Shown: positions 23,457 to 34,183, numbered from the stretch's first letter. The stretch: 64,000 bases of DNA from Athripsodes cinereus (GCA_947579605.1 OX388329.1:26616299-26680298), one strand, 5' to 3'. A program made the numbers and translations. Notes: generated by a model not told the origin, from the letters alone.

Positions 23457-23950
23457 CAGGGATGTTGCGGATGTCAATTTTTACACATCCGCGGATGTGA
23501 ATGCGGATGCGGATTTTTGAAGGCACACATCCGCGGATGCGGATGCGGATGTTTAAGATGTTATAGAAAAAAAGTAGGAACTATCTTAATTGGTAGGCCC
23601 CACTGTCAAATATGTGACGAAATTGTTGCTACAATAATATTATGGATTTTTTGGCGAAATTTTTTTTTTCTTTTTTGTTATTTGCAAAAATAAAATAAAT
23701 CCGGCAAAAATAAAAACGTGTCGGATCTTGTCACCAATTTTTTCGTTCCCATTGGTTAATGTCAAGTGCGAACGGCACGCGCCATTCGCCGGCCCCGCCC
23801 CATTTCTTTCTTGTCGCAAATTGTCTTACATCCGCATCCGCATGATCATCCGCATCGATTATTGCGGATGCGGATGCGGATGCAGATGTCCAAATACATG
23901 CGGAAGCTCCGCATCTGCGGATGCGGATGCGAATATTCGCAACATCCCTG
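23457..23950. mobile_element. hAT-like MITE with GCGGATGC repeats and perfect 8-bp target duplication
   Basis: The ends are CAGGGATGTTGCGGATG and the reverse complement of CAGGGATGTTGCGAATATTC. It is flanked by GTGCAAAG at 23449-23456 and 23951-23958, an exact 8-bp duplication as expected for hAT. Both subterminal regions are packed with direct and inverted copies of GCGGAT(GC), many CpG-rich. A piece resembling the GGTAGGCCCCA element of 31175-31509 is nested at about 23600-23720. Open frames spanning the repeats encode low-complexity peptides and are not genes. Confidence 0.8.
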
Positions 23951-23958
23951 GTGCAAAG

Positions 23959-24160
23959 TATAATAATCCGTTCGAAATTGTCTCCGAAGAAAAAAACACA
24001 AGAAGACAGCCAGAAGAGAATAAAAATAACTGTTGTAATAAAACGTAAAATCATTGAAAATCGAGAACAAGGTGTAAGTGTGGCATATCTAGCGCGCACA
24101 GACGCGCACATACTATCGGTCAACATCAACGATCTGCACTTTTCTCAAAAACAAAGATAA
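23959..24160 (+). pseudogene. Possible pogo/Tigger-type transposase N-terminus
   Basis: An open stretch reads LSPKKKTQEDSQKRIKITVV then IKRKIIENREQGVSVAYLART. A lysine-rich start followed by an 'R-x-I-I-E-x-x-x-x-G-x-x-V-x-x-L-A-R' helix resembles the psq/CENP-B type DNA-binding domain of Tigger transposases. The homology breaks after LART and the frame ends soon after. Weak assignment. Confidence 0.35.
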
Positions 24161-24663
24161 AATTAAGAAGATGGATGCTTCAAAGGGAATGTCAAGAATG
24201 TCTACGAAACGGTTACGTTTACGGTTAGTTTTCTATTTAAAAATGGTTAATTATTTGTCATAAATTCATATTTTTATTTAGGTATGTTTTTTTCCTAATC
24301 TATATTGTATTACAAGTTGTTACAATCTTTTTTAAGTAATTTTATTTGAATAAAGTTAATAAAAAAAAACAACAAGTACTCCATGAATACTTATTCTTTC
24401 GGCATGGAACGCATTATTGTATTTTACATTGATTTCTATAGAAAATAATGTTTCGCATAACGAGTAAGAGTCTGGAACGAATTAAACTCGTTATGAGAGG
24501 TTCCACAGTATTCAACAGGTTTCTTCCCACCAGTTAAGATAACCATTCTATTTTGAATCTAGAAACATAGGTAGATACATAATTAACAATGAAAATTCAA
24601 TTCCGAATTATCATTTATATTACAAGAAAAAAGTATGAACATCCTTGACTGGAACATAGGTAC

Positions 24664-25072
24664 TAGTTATGTAACGAATATTCATTTAGCATTCGCGTAT
24701 ATTCGCATATTTCAAAGTATTCGCAAAAAAATATGCGAATGTTTTGCGAATATTATTTCGGTAATAAAGTATCGGATATTTGGTAAAAGTACCGGATACA
24801 TACCCGGTATAGTGTAGAAAAAGGTACTGCAAGAAAATGTTCCCTAAGAAAACCAAGGAGTTTTGAAATATTTTAAATTCCTATACCATTTTGAAAATTC
24901 GGCGACGGGGGGTAGAAATTTTGATGATTGAGCAATATTGTAGAAATCTAAGCAAGTCAGTATTCCATAGACATACCTATCAGTATTCGCTATTCGCATT
25001 CGCAAAGGTCGGCGACAAATAATCGCATTCGCATTCGCGAATATCCAAAATCACACATTCGTTACATCACTA
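24664..25072. mobile_element. hAT-like MITE with perfect 8-bp target duplication, complete copy
   Basis: The termini are TAGTTATGTAACGAAT and the reverse complement of TAGTGATGTAACGAAT. It is flanked by ATAGGTAC at 24656-24663 and 25073-25080, exact. Subterminal regions consist of repeated GCGAAT/ATTCGC words. The interior includes CCGGATACATACCCGG and GAAAATTCGGCGACGGGG. The element is 409 bases with no transposase. Partial relatives are at 11075-11166 and 23016-23340. Confidence 0.85.
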
Positions 25073-25233
25073 ATAGGTACACGCGTTTTGGAAATTGTAA
25101 CCCTTCGAAATTAATGTTTTCCTGATACAATGCTAACATATTGTTTTAGGAAAATATGAAGATATCGGGGGCTATGATAATGTTGATTGTCATAATAATT
25201 TGTACATTATCTTCGATTTTTTTTATGAATCCA

Positions 25234-25780
25234 TCTCATGCATTTTATAATCTCCTAATATCATAGCTCATAATTTGATCTCCCCAATGCCTAACAGGTG
25301 CATTAATGATTTGTGTTTCAAGCAAAAAGGAACCAAATAAATAAAAAAGATATCCGCTAAGAACCTGACATTTCTTGTTTCTCAAATGACCGTTGTCAAT
25401 CCTTTGGTATTAGGGGAACATTAAATATGAGATAGAAATCACAATGACCTTATTTTGAAACAAAAACCGTTGTCAATAATATTGTCCTGTGTTATTAGGA
25501 GATTAAATAAAGTATATGAGATAAAAAAAATTGAAGATCAGTGTGCACTAATAAAAATGTCGTCTGATGGTTGGGAATGGGGAGGGCTCCTCACTGGAGG
25601 GGTTCATCTTTTGACCTGAGATATTAGGAGATTATAAAGTGTATGTGGTGGAATAATACTAAATTCGAAGGAAAGTAAGCAGCACTAAAAACATGGTCTG
25701 GTGGTGAGGAATGGGGAGGGCTCCTCACTGGAGGGGTTTATCTTTTGACCTGTGGTATTAGGAGATTATGTGTGAATCAT
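25234..25780. repeat. Minisatellite array (CTCCTAATA family)
   Basis: Repeated units contain TATTAGGAGATTATAAAGTG and GGGAATGGGGAGGGCTCCTC, at roughly 25410, 25492, 25620 and 25756. An opposite-orientation unit (TTTATAATCTCCTAATATCA) sits at 25247. Unit length varies from about 80 to 135 bases. The same family is at 53939-54555, 55504-55860, 57630-57690 and 59085-59290. It abuts the TIR element on the right. Confidence 0.7.
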
Positions 25781-27527
25781 ATCGCCTAAAACCAAAATCT
25801 TTGCTTATAAACCATAGACACGTCGTTATGCACAAGATTTATAAAGCGCAGTTTACATGCTCAGTATGTTTTTTCTTAATATCAATAATTATTATTGCTG
25901 AGACAATTTCATTGTTATTTTTTTACTTTTTTGGTGACTTTTAATATAACTTGCTGTGTCTTAATCCATTATACATATACTTACCTTATATAAATTATGT
26001 ATGTAAATCTTCTACATGTAAAAGACTCGAGCCGTGAACAAATAATAATAAATAAAACCCTTCTAAGACTTCCGCAGGCATAAAAATTCTCATAAAACAA
26101 AATAGGTGGGTATATCTATATGGAAAATAATGACTAAATTATCGACATCACGGCAATGCGATAATTTCACATCTCGTCCAAATTCTGATTCAAGTTTTCA
26201 ATGTACCTGCACAGGTAGGTAGTTAGAAATTAATGATGAAGTAAATGATTCTATGAGAATATTTATAGTAACACAAAATAAATTAACTGTTTTTACGACA
26301 GAGAAATAGAACAACCGCCGGGGGCCCCGTACATATGGAAACCTTGCGAAAATTACTGAAGATATTGAACTTTTATAGCTCGGATTTAAAATTTAGGGAA
26401 TAAAAATAAGACAAGTGCCAGTGTCACCTTATTGTTTATTAACATTTTTATATATCAGACTCCTGTAGATCTCTCAAAGTAGACTTTAGTTCAGAGCACA
26501 ATGGTATATCACATAGTATACTTATTATATAGATAAGTTTACATAATATGATGTATTGCAGCTATGGCAAAAAATTTTATATTATATAGGAATATGAATA
26601 AAATATAATATATTATGAATAAAATAACTTATTTTTCAAATAAAAAGTGTTTAAAATTTATGCGCATGCATTATGTGGTATGTATATCTATCACCGTTGT
26701 AATTCCGCGGTCCACAATGTGAACTGTCCTTTACATACAAAATCCTTATGTGTATAACAAAAAACACGTGATTTATAATGTGAATTTGTTTTTTACTTGA
26801 AACTTCGCGCAATTTCTTAGTGTTTTTTTATAATTAAATACAAGTTGGGAGTATTATCTTAGTTTTAAATATATTATTTTAGCGATACACTCATTTTCCT
26901 TGCCAGAAATGTACCTTTTTTGATACAAAAAGAAATGTCTTAATTATACTACCTCTAATATAATAAGCTTTTGCGGTCTTTTTTCCACTTGAATGATATT
27001 AATATGTATTTAAATGAAGAAATAAAAGTAGACAGCATACTTAAAACAAAAAAAAATATCGTTTTATGCAAAATAGAAAAAGAATTTTATATAAAATATC
27101 GTTATGCACAATTGTGCATAACGCAGGAACACGCAGATATTTTTGCTTTTTTTTATTTTGGTGGTAATAAAAAGTGTAATAAATAGAAAAATAACGAAAT
27201 TAACTATAGTTTTATTAAACTAGATACTTTTTTTCGTTGAAATATAATGGCATTTTTACATTTTGCTTAAAAAAGCTATCGAAGTGTTGAGGAACAATGT
27301 CAAATTTGTATGGAGCGCAGAATGAAGGATATTTTTAAAAATCAAATTTAATAGTTATAAAGTAATGAAAAATTAATATCTCCAAATAAAATAATCAAAA
27401 ATATATGCAAATTGAGATTAAACCATAAGTTTTTTCGCAATGATATTCGTATATTTTTTAATTTAATATGAAAGTGAGGAACCATCGGTTATTTTTACAA
27501 TAAGCAACGATTTTGGTTTTGGGCGAT
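25781..27527 (+). mobile_element. 1.75-kb TIR element, copy 1
   Basis: The ends are ATCGCCTAAAACCAAAATCT and, at the right, the reverse complement of ATCGCCCAAAACCAAAATCG. A nearly identical copy lies inverted at 55875-57595. A 71-codon open frame at 26971-27186 (starting MRSFFHLNDINMYLNEEIKV) is kept in both copies with only two or so replacements. The copies are so similar that this does not show selection. No transposase motif recognised. Unknown superfamily. Confidence 0.7.
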
Positions 27528-27584
27528 ATTATTTTAGTTTCTTTGTTATTCTAGTTCTAATCATCGATTTTCCCGCCAAAACAG

Positions 27585-27757
27585 TCCAAACGTTTTGTAC
27601 TCCTTTTTATACGAAGAAAAGAGATAAAAAATATTGGTTGGATACTGCCTAAATGTTGACAATTCTCTGTATCGCGTCATGGGAAATCGATTTTAAGACA
27701 CACCATTTACAAATTATGTTATCCTAGTGCCAAACATCGATTTTTGGCGCGATTTTG
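27585..27757 (+). repeat. Partial copy of the GCGTCATGGGAAATC repeat
   Basis: Shares TGTATCGCGTCATGGGAAATC and CTAGTGCCAAACATCGATTT with 29290-29398. It lacks the opposite arm found there. Confidence 0.6.
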
Positions 27758-27772
27758 TTTTTTTTCGTATAC

Positions 27773-28639
27773 TAGTGATGTGAGAAGAGAAAATTCTCCA
27801 AAGATATTTCTCGAGAACGATAAATTTCTCTCCATAATTTTTCTTTGTGATATAATGACCTTTCGCCCAGTACACTTCGCAGCCAACCTGACTGATCCAA
27901 AAATCTGTGGGGCTGATTAAGGCCCAAATCAGAGGTTAATAACACTTTTTTTTCCATGTAGGTACTTTCTAATTTTTTAACTTAAATATAAGCATGTGGG
28001 GTGTCAAACATCAAGATTTTTCATCAGTTATTAGTACCTTTTTTCTATGTAGGTACCAAACATTTTTTTTAAAATTAAATATGGGCATGTGAGGTGTCAA
28101 ACTTCGAGTTTTTTCATTGACAAGAGGTTTTTATTACTTTTATTTACGTAAGGGCTTACTCCACTTTTTTGAAAAACTCATGTATTTATTTTGCTGTTAT
28201 CTGTTTATAAACCCAAGCGATGCCGGGTTAAAAAAACTAGTTACTAATAAGTGAACAATGAACCTTACGTAAAATTGAAACACATCAAAAAAATCAATTT
28301 TCCCATGTTATATTTGTTTCTTTTAAAAACTATTCTTCTAAGTACAGTATATTCTTTTTACACATTACAATTTTTTATTGATACCTATTGATTACATTTT
28401 TTTTGAACATAGTAAAAATGGTAGGTAAATAAAAAATATATTTGCCTCAAAATACACCATAATTAATTGTAGCCATATTGGTGATGAATTGTTTCAACAT
28501 TTGTACATTGTTGTGATTAATCGAATAAAGCATTTATTATTATTATACTGTTAAATAAAAAATAAAAAAAAATCTCTACTACGAGAAATTTCTTGGTAAA
28601 TTTCTCGAAAAATCATTTCTTGAGAATTCCACAACACTA
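27773..28639. mobile_element. hAT-like MITE (AGTGATGTGAGAA family), long copy
   Basis: Begins TAGTGATGTGAGAAGAGAAA and ends GAATTCCACAACACTA. The internal block CTTTCGCCCAGTACACTTCG is shared with 30646-31130 and 46449-46935. Subterminal sequence is full of GAGAAATTTCTC palindromes. This copy has extra internal repeats, and a LINE 3' tail (ATCGAATAAAGCATTTATTA) at about 28460-28560. No target duplication recognised. Confidence 0.7.
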
Positions 28640-28739
28640 AACAAGACACGAACATAAGGAATAAGGTAGAATAATGTGTTTTCATATCCCACCTGCTCTA
28701 GGCACAAAAATATTGTGAATGAATAATGAATAAAATTAC

Positions 28740-29105
28740 CAAAATAAATAAACACGCAGTCCACAATGTGAACTATACTCTTTACATGCGAAATATTCAT
28801 GTTCGTAACAAAATATAAGAAATTTCAAGTCTGACATTATTACATTTTGTTTTTATAAGCTTTCAAAGTGTTTGGAACCATTACAAATTTGTGTGGGGTC
28901 CAGAATGAAGATCAATTTTAAAATTCAAATTTACTTAATAGTTTTATACAAAATCATGTAAAATTAAAATCTTCCCATAATAGTATTAAAAATACAATAT
29001 GCAACTTAATTTAAAATAATATTTTTTTCCGCAATGTCATTCGTATATTTTTTTATGTAATGTGGTGAGAGAATGGATCCATTGGTATTTCTAAAATAAA
29101 CGAGC
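28740..29105 (+). repeat. Diverged partial copy of the 1.75-kb TIR element
   Basis: Resembles 26700-27500: GCAGTCCACAATGTGAACTA, GTGTGGGGTCCAGAATGAAG and CGCAATGTCATTCGTATATT. Much more diverged than the 55.9-kb copy, so the family has been active more than once. Confidence 0.6.
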
Positions 29106-29106
29106 C

Positions 29107-29398
29107 AAAAAAATCGATGTTTGGTATTAGGATACCATAAATTGTAAATGGTATAATATCTTAAAAATGATTTCCCATGACGCGATACAGATTTTTGGTC
29201 CTAGAGGCGATGGATATGGAGTCCTAAATGTTTTTTTTTCTTCTTTTTATACAAAGAGCAGAAAGGAGACGAAAATATTCGTTCGACATTTCTTAAATGT
29301 TGACGATGCTTTGTATCGCGTCATGGGAAATCATTTTTAAGATAACACCATTTATAATTTATGCTATCCTACTGCCAAACACTGATTTTGGCGCGTTT
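29107..29398. mobile_element. Small element with about 85-bp inverted arms
   Basis: The left arm has AAAAAAATCGATGTTTGGTA and GATTTCCCATGACGCGATAC. The right arm is the inverted equivalent, with GTATCGCGTCATGGGAAATC and ATCCTACTGCCAAACACTG. A related one-armed copy is at 27585-27757. Likely a MITE. Confidence 0.6.
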
Positions 29399-29822
29399 AT
29401 TTTAGGAGATCATACAATTTATAAAAGAACTAACTAATCTATGTATTGAAAGAAAGTGGTGTTAGTTACATCATTTATAACTCAAGAATGGCTGAACCGA
29501 TTTGAATGATCTCTGATTTGTTGAATTCTTCTCTGCCCCGAATAGTCGATAAGCTATTAAAATATCTTACAAATTCACGGGAAGAAAAATTACGAAGAGA
29601 ATTATTTACGCCATATATTATTAATTTCAATAAAAAATAATGCAATATGGAAAGTTATACAAAGCCAACGATGTTTTTTTTTTATATATTGGCCTATTTA
29701 TAGAATAATTTTTGTGTACATTTTCAAATTAGAATCTTTATCCATACAATTTAACATCTGTGGTTCTGAAATTACAATTTTGAAAAAATCATGGAAAGAA
29801 TTTTTATAAATTTAAAATGAAT
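29399..29822. other. Intronic, nothing recognised
   Basis: AT-rich. No coding or repeat structure identified. Confidence 0.4.
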
Positions 29823-29833
29823 AGGAATCTACC

Positions 29834-30251
29834 AATGACAGCAAAATCTGCAGAAGAGCTGGACAGATTTGAGAGGAGAGTGCTAAGGAAAATCCTGGGA
29901 CCCGTGAATGATGGCGAAACCTGGAGAATAAGATTCAACGATGAAATGTATAACATCTACAAGGCTCCCAGACTCTCTGTATATGCAAAATTTAACAGGC
30001 TAAGATGGGCCGGACATGTGCAGAGAATGCCGTCTTCACGGGTACCAAAAAGGATCCTTGAGGGACATCCGGGTGGGAAAAGAAAAGTTGGCAGACCTAG
30101 GCTAAGATGGGAGGATGAGGTGAGAAAAGACGCAAACCAACTACTACAAGTTGTAAATTGGAAAACCGCAGCGGCAGACAGGAGGAGTTGGAGGCGAGGG
30201 CTGATGGAGGGCAAAGCTCGATATGAGCTGTAGGGCCATCGAAGAAGAAGA
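29834..30251 (+). mobile_element. RTE-like LINE family 3, 5'-truncated insertion with 11-bp target duplication
   Basis: Encodes a reverse-transcriptase C-terminal tail in one open frame: TAKSAEELDRFERRVLRKIL, then YKAPRLSVYAKFNRLRWAGHV and a KRKVGRPRLRWEDEVRK tail, stop at 30231-30233. It ends with GAAGAAGAAG. Perfect AGGAATCTACC flanks it at 29823-29833 and 30252-30262. So the first codons of the open frame (the ATG at 29817) are host DNA, and the frame is not a gene. The intact frame suggests a comparatively recent insertion. Confidence 0.85.
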
Positions 30252-30262
30252 AGGAATCTACC

Positions 30263-30645
30263 TTAAAAATAAATAAGTACCTACATGTATTACGTACAGC
30301 AGATAATAAACAAATCTTAGTTAAGTATCATTGTTTAACATAAATGAATTTTATTTTCAATTACGGGAGTTTGTAAAGAGATTAAAAATATGAATCACTC
30401 ATTGATTGTTTGGCGGGACGAAGTTCGCTGGGTCAGCTAATATAATATTATGTATGATCTTGAATAATATTAAATTATTGCTCTGGTTAACCACATGCAC
30501 AAATAACCTCATTATAAGACGTGACCGCACAGTGAACAACGTTCACAATCATTTATTTAACTTCAAATTGTTGAACGGACCACAAAACTTTTTCATGCAA
30601 TTATTTTTCTCCGGTTAACAATACATTTTGTTATAAGGGTACACA
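30263..30645. other. Intronic, nothing recognised
   Basis: No gene or repeat family recognised. Confidence 0.4.
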
Positions 30646-31130
30646 TAGTGATGTGAGAAGAGAAATTTCTCCGAGAATTTCTCCTCTGATGGAAGAGAAA
30701 TTTCTCTCCATAATTTTTCTTAGCGGTATTATGCGCTTTCGCCCAGTACACTTCGCAGCCAACCTGATTGATCCAAAAATTTGTGGGTCTGATTAAGGCC
30801 CAAATCAGAGGTTATGCATTTTTTTTTTCAACTTAAATATGGGCATGTCGGGTATCAAAAATCAAGAATTTTCATCAGTTATTAGCACTTTTTTATATGT
30901 AGGTATTTAACATTTTTTTGTTTCCATAATTAATTGTAGCCATATTTGTGATAAATTGTCTCAACATTTGTACATTGTTATTGATTGATTGAATAAAGTA
31001 TTTATTATTATTATACTGTTAAATAAAAAATAAAAAAAATTCTCCGAAAATTCTCTACTTTGAGAAATTTACCGAGAAAATTCTCGGTAAATTTCTCGAA
31101 AAAAATTTTTCTTGAGAATTCCACAACACA
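30646..31130. mobile_element. hAT-like MITE (AGTGATGTGAGAA family), second copy
   Basis: TAGTGATGTGAGAAGAGAAA at the left and GAATTCCACAACACA at the right. Contains CTTTCGCCCAGTACACTTCG and the LINE-type tail GATTGAATAAAGTATTTATT. Closest in length to the 46449 copy. Confidence 0.7.
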
Positions 31131-31174
31131 TAATGTTATGGTATATTGATGCACTATTTTGGGAACTATATGAC

Positions 31175-31509
31175 ATGGTAGGCCCCATTATTGTCAAATG
31201 TGATATTTCATAAAAAAGTAATATTCACGAAATTGTTGCCATATGTAGAATTATTTTTTGGTCACCACGTTTAATTATTTTTGGGCACAAAGTTTTTTGA
31301 CACCGGCAACACTATATCCCGTTTTTTTGTTGTTGTTTTTGTGGTTTAGCAGACAAATTTCCAAAAGTTTATATTTCAATAAGATTTTATTTTTGCAAAT
31401 AAAAAAAGAAAGAAAATATGTCGCCAAAAAATCCAAATAATATATTGTAGCAAAATTTTCCTCCATAGTAAACTATATTTGATAGATATCTGACATTGGG
31501 GCCTACCAT
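31175..31509. mobile_element. MITE with ATGGTAGGCCCCA inverted ends
   Basis: Left end ATGGTAGGCCCCATTATTGT, right end GACATTGGGGCCTACCAT. The interior contains GCAAATAAAAAAAGAAAGAA and GTCGCCAAAAAATCC. A related piece is nested inside the hAT-like element at 23600-23720. Confidence 0.65.
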
Positions 31510-32594
31510 CTCAATGACTTCCCTATTTTGTTCTACCCTTAAGTCGTATCCCAAATGGGGTAAACAGAGATTTCAAAACGATTATCTATTATTCTTTCAC
31601 ACTTTTTCGTTTCATCCACGCTATTTATGCAATTTCTTATGGAAAAATCAATAGTTTATTTTATACGTATGTCCTTACATTAGTTATTGTCAGCGAACCT
31701 CGGAATACGAACATAAGAAGATAATAATATGTATATTATTATTATTGTATAATATTATGTAGCATATAATATAATATGTATTGTATCATAATAACTAAAC
31801 TGTAACCATCGGTTACCAGTCACGTGTTAGAGATTTAATAAACTCACGTGTCGGCTAAATAATTAATAATAAATTTCACGGAATATTATATTATATTATA
31901 TTACGTATATTTTAGGTATCTCACTATTCAGATACTTAATACTATTAATTATTCATTATTAGATGGAAGATAATCTATTTGACTCATCCTTTTTCATAAA
32001 AAATATTATCCAGGACAAAGATTGTTTGATAGCATTTATTATTTATTTATTTATTTATTTAAAAGAAACCCTCAAACAGCAGGTAGAATCTGCTGGTTTC
32101 AGAAGGCCATTATGTTACAAATTACATTAAATATAAGAACACACTACAAGCAGAATACAATCAATAATATTTTAAGTCTATCATTATATCACACTATAAC
32201 TATATTGTATAATATATTCACTTCACCATCACCGCATTGTAGGTAACAATATCATTAAACATTATTCAATTATTCTAGCATCATCCGTGATCTAAAAGAA
32301 CTATTTGTCAAAAGCGACTGGAAATCTCTAATTAATTTCTTCGATGCTAGAAATTTCAGTAGGATTAGTTGTTGCTGTTAAAACATATTATTATTGTAGC
32401 AGTGAAGAAACATATTCATTTAATTTCAAAATGTTATTATTCAAAGAATTTCTGAAAATACAACTTCAGAAAAAATTAATGTCTTAGATATTCCAACACA
32501 TTGTGGTTTATTCAAAGGTTGTAAATAATAAAACATAAATGAAAAATAATAACTCTAAGGTTTGTACATTCGCATAGTAAAAATTCATACTGAT
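31510..32594. other. Intronic, AT-rich with simple repeats
   Basis: An ATTATT/TATAATA-rich stretch lies at about 31725-31800 and a (TTTA)n run at 32036-32060. No gene recognised. Confidence 0.45.
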
Positions 32595-32818
32595 GATATT
32601 CTACTTTAATTACAACATTGTTAATTTTTCACATAGATTTATTTAAAATCTCGAGCGCTTTCGTCAATGTAGATATATTGACATTTTCTTGAAAATATCA
32701 TTCTCTTGAAAATGACACTCTCTTGAAAATGTCAATATATCTGCATTGACGAAAGCGCCCGAGATTTTAAATAAATCTTAGTGAAAATTTAGCTGTGTTG
32801 TAATTAAAGTAGAATATC
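32595..32818. repeat. Foldback of two inverted Penelope-like 3' ends
   Basis: Arms of about 95 bases: GATATTCTACTTTAATTACA at the left and its reverse complement ending TAATTAAAGTAGAATATC. Each arm contains a GACGAAAGCGCCCGAGATTT-type block. The middle has three TCTTGAAAAT units. The same GACGAAAGNNCTCGA block lies downstream of an endonuclease-like fragment at 42745-42765, which is why I attribute the arms to a Penelope-like element. It abuts the inverted RTE piece. Confidence 0.5.
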
Positions 32819-33195
32819 AATGAAAACAAGCGGCATTTTGTCCTGATGCTGAGTCCAGACGCCTTCCAAACTTTGTTCATGTTATTGAAAGCCCCGCTAG
32901 CTGCTCCTATGCGGATTGGTAATTCCGACCGGAGATCACCCTCTGGCGTTATGGTTGCTCCCAGGTACCTGAATTTGCTAACCTGAGATATTTGGGAATT
33001 ACCAACCATTAGTGGGGTGTGAGTACTTGTGCATGTACTATTACACATGTACTCCGTTTTACCAGCGTTGATACGAAGGCCAAGGCGCAAGGAATTTTCA
33101 TAAAGAGCATTAGCGTTGCACTGTAATCCGTCCACAGATGTATCAAAAAGGGCTAGATAATCCACATATTCAAGATCGTGCAGCACTCCCACAGA
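32819..33195 (-). mobile_element. RTE-like LINE family 4, inverted 5' portion (reverse-transcriptase palm)
   Basis: On the minus strand the frame reads EYVDYLALFDTSVDGLQ, then LRINAGKTEYMC, VSKFRYLGATITPEGDL and RIGAASGAFNNMNKVWKA. The catalytic box expected as YADD reads YVDY, so both the Ala and one Asp are replaced and the enzyme is dead. The segment lies head-to-head with the 3' part of the same kind of element on the plus strand (33240-33570), the arrangement produced by twin priming. Confidence 0.75.
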
Positions 33196-33239
33196 CGTCT
33201 CACTGTTTTCACGCTGTGATAAAGATTTTGGATGTCAAA

Positions 33240-33570
33240 TGGTATTAACATGTTACAAATGATGCTGTGCGCCGGCGCACCCAGCAGAGACCTGTAATCT
33301 CCGTAATACAGGAGAAACGATGGTCCTGGCTGGGACACGTTTTGAGAATGCCTAATGATAGTTGGCCAAAAAGAGCACTGTTCTTCCGTCCGCAGGGGTT
33401 CCGTCGGCCAATACACCGTTCCTATGACAACGATATCAGAGCGCAAGGAATGTCGTGGAAAGAGGTGACGCAATTGGCACAGAGACGCTCTGAATGGAGG
33501 AGGCTGGTTTCTGCCCTATGCTCCCGAGAGGAGCGTTGAGGGCGATGATGATGATGATGATGATCAATGA
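33240..33570 (+). mobile_element. RTE-like LINE family 4, 3' portion
   Basis: The plus-strand frame reads VISVIQEKRWSWLGHVLRMP, then DNDIRAQGMSWKEVTQLAQR and RSEWRRLVSALCS, stop at 33537-33539. It ends in a (GAT)n tail at 33544-33563. This is the usual terminal tail of RTE-type reverse transcriptases. Together with the inverted piece just upstream it makes one rearranged insertion. Confidence 0.75.
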
Positions 33571-33605
33571 AAAAAAACTGTTCTTGTGGAGTTCCAGGCG
33601 AAAAA

Positions 33606-33835
33606 TAGGCATCCCATTTCATTAAGTTTCGAGTGTCCTGTAAAAGGCAGGTATACGTAAAACAACACATATAAAGACATTTTACACCTTCAATTCAGCA
33701 ATGATGAGGTATGGCTCCCATTCTGAAAATCTTAAATTTTATTGACACGGAGAGGACGGTTTTCATATTTATTACATGTTGTTGTTTCACTGGCTGCCCC
33801 ACTTTTGGTAGACGCGATGGTATGAATGAATTAAT
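33606..33835 (+). repeat. SL1 SINE-like repeat, diverged
   Basis: TTTCGAGTGTCCTGTAAAAG, CAATTCAGCAATGATGAGGT, GACACGGAGAGGACGG and GGCTGCCCCACTTTTGG are recognisable. The tail is eroded. Confidence 0.65.
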
Positions 33836-34183
33836 AAAAAAGTTAGTTACCCATGATGAGTGTTCGGTCACTCGAAAAGTTTTTACTCTAAAGAATAATT
33901 AATTTTAGTAGAATTATACAAAGTTTTAATTGTTTATTTGAATAAATACCTACTTAATTATCATTAAAATGTCATTTCACTAAGTGAATAATAATAATAA
34001 ACCTTTACCGAATACAAAATTGTTACAGTACCAAAAATATAAATTAAAAATGCAGTCGGAATAAAATGTGTTACACAGTAGGTACACCAACCATGAATGG
34101 TCAAACGGCGGACTCGTTGTAATGCAAAACCTTCTAAGCGCTATATACTCTTAGATCACTGTATCTAGTAAAAGTATACTTAC
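33836..34183. other. Intronic sequence next to the TM2 exon, nothing recognised
   Basis: Immediately downstream of the exon on the minus strand. No repeat recognised. Confidence 0.4.

Noticed and set aside
23728..24129. Overlapping ORFs of 74-132 codons on both strands
   Set aside because: They come from the GCGGAT repeat ends of a hAT-like MITE, which are open in several frames. The peptides are low-complexity Arg/Met/His or Ala/Asp/Ile.
25234..25780. CRISPR-like array
   Set aside because: Irregular unit length, no uniform spacers, and a eukaryotic context. It is a minisatellite.
32767..33192. 141-codon minus ORF as a host protein
   Set aside because: Reverse-transcriptase palm motifs (YVDYLALF, RYLGATI) identify it as a LINE remnant. 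Its last codons are the adjacent foldback repeat.
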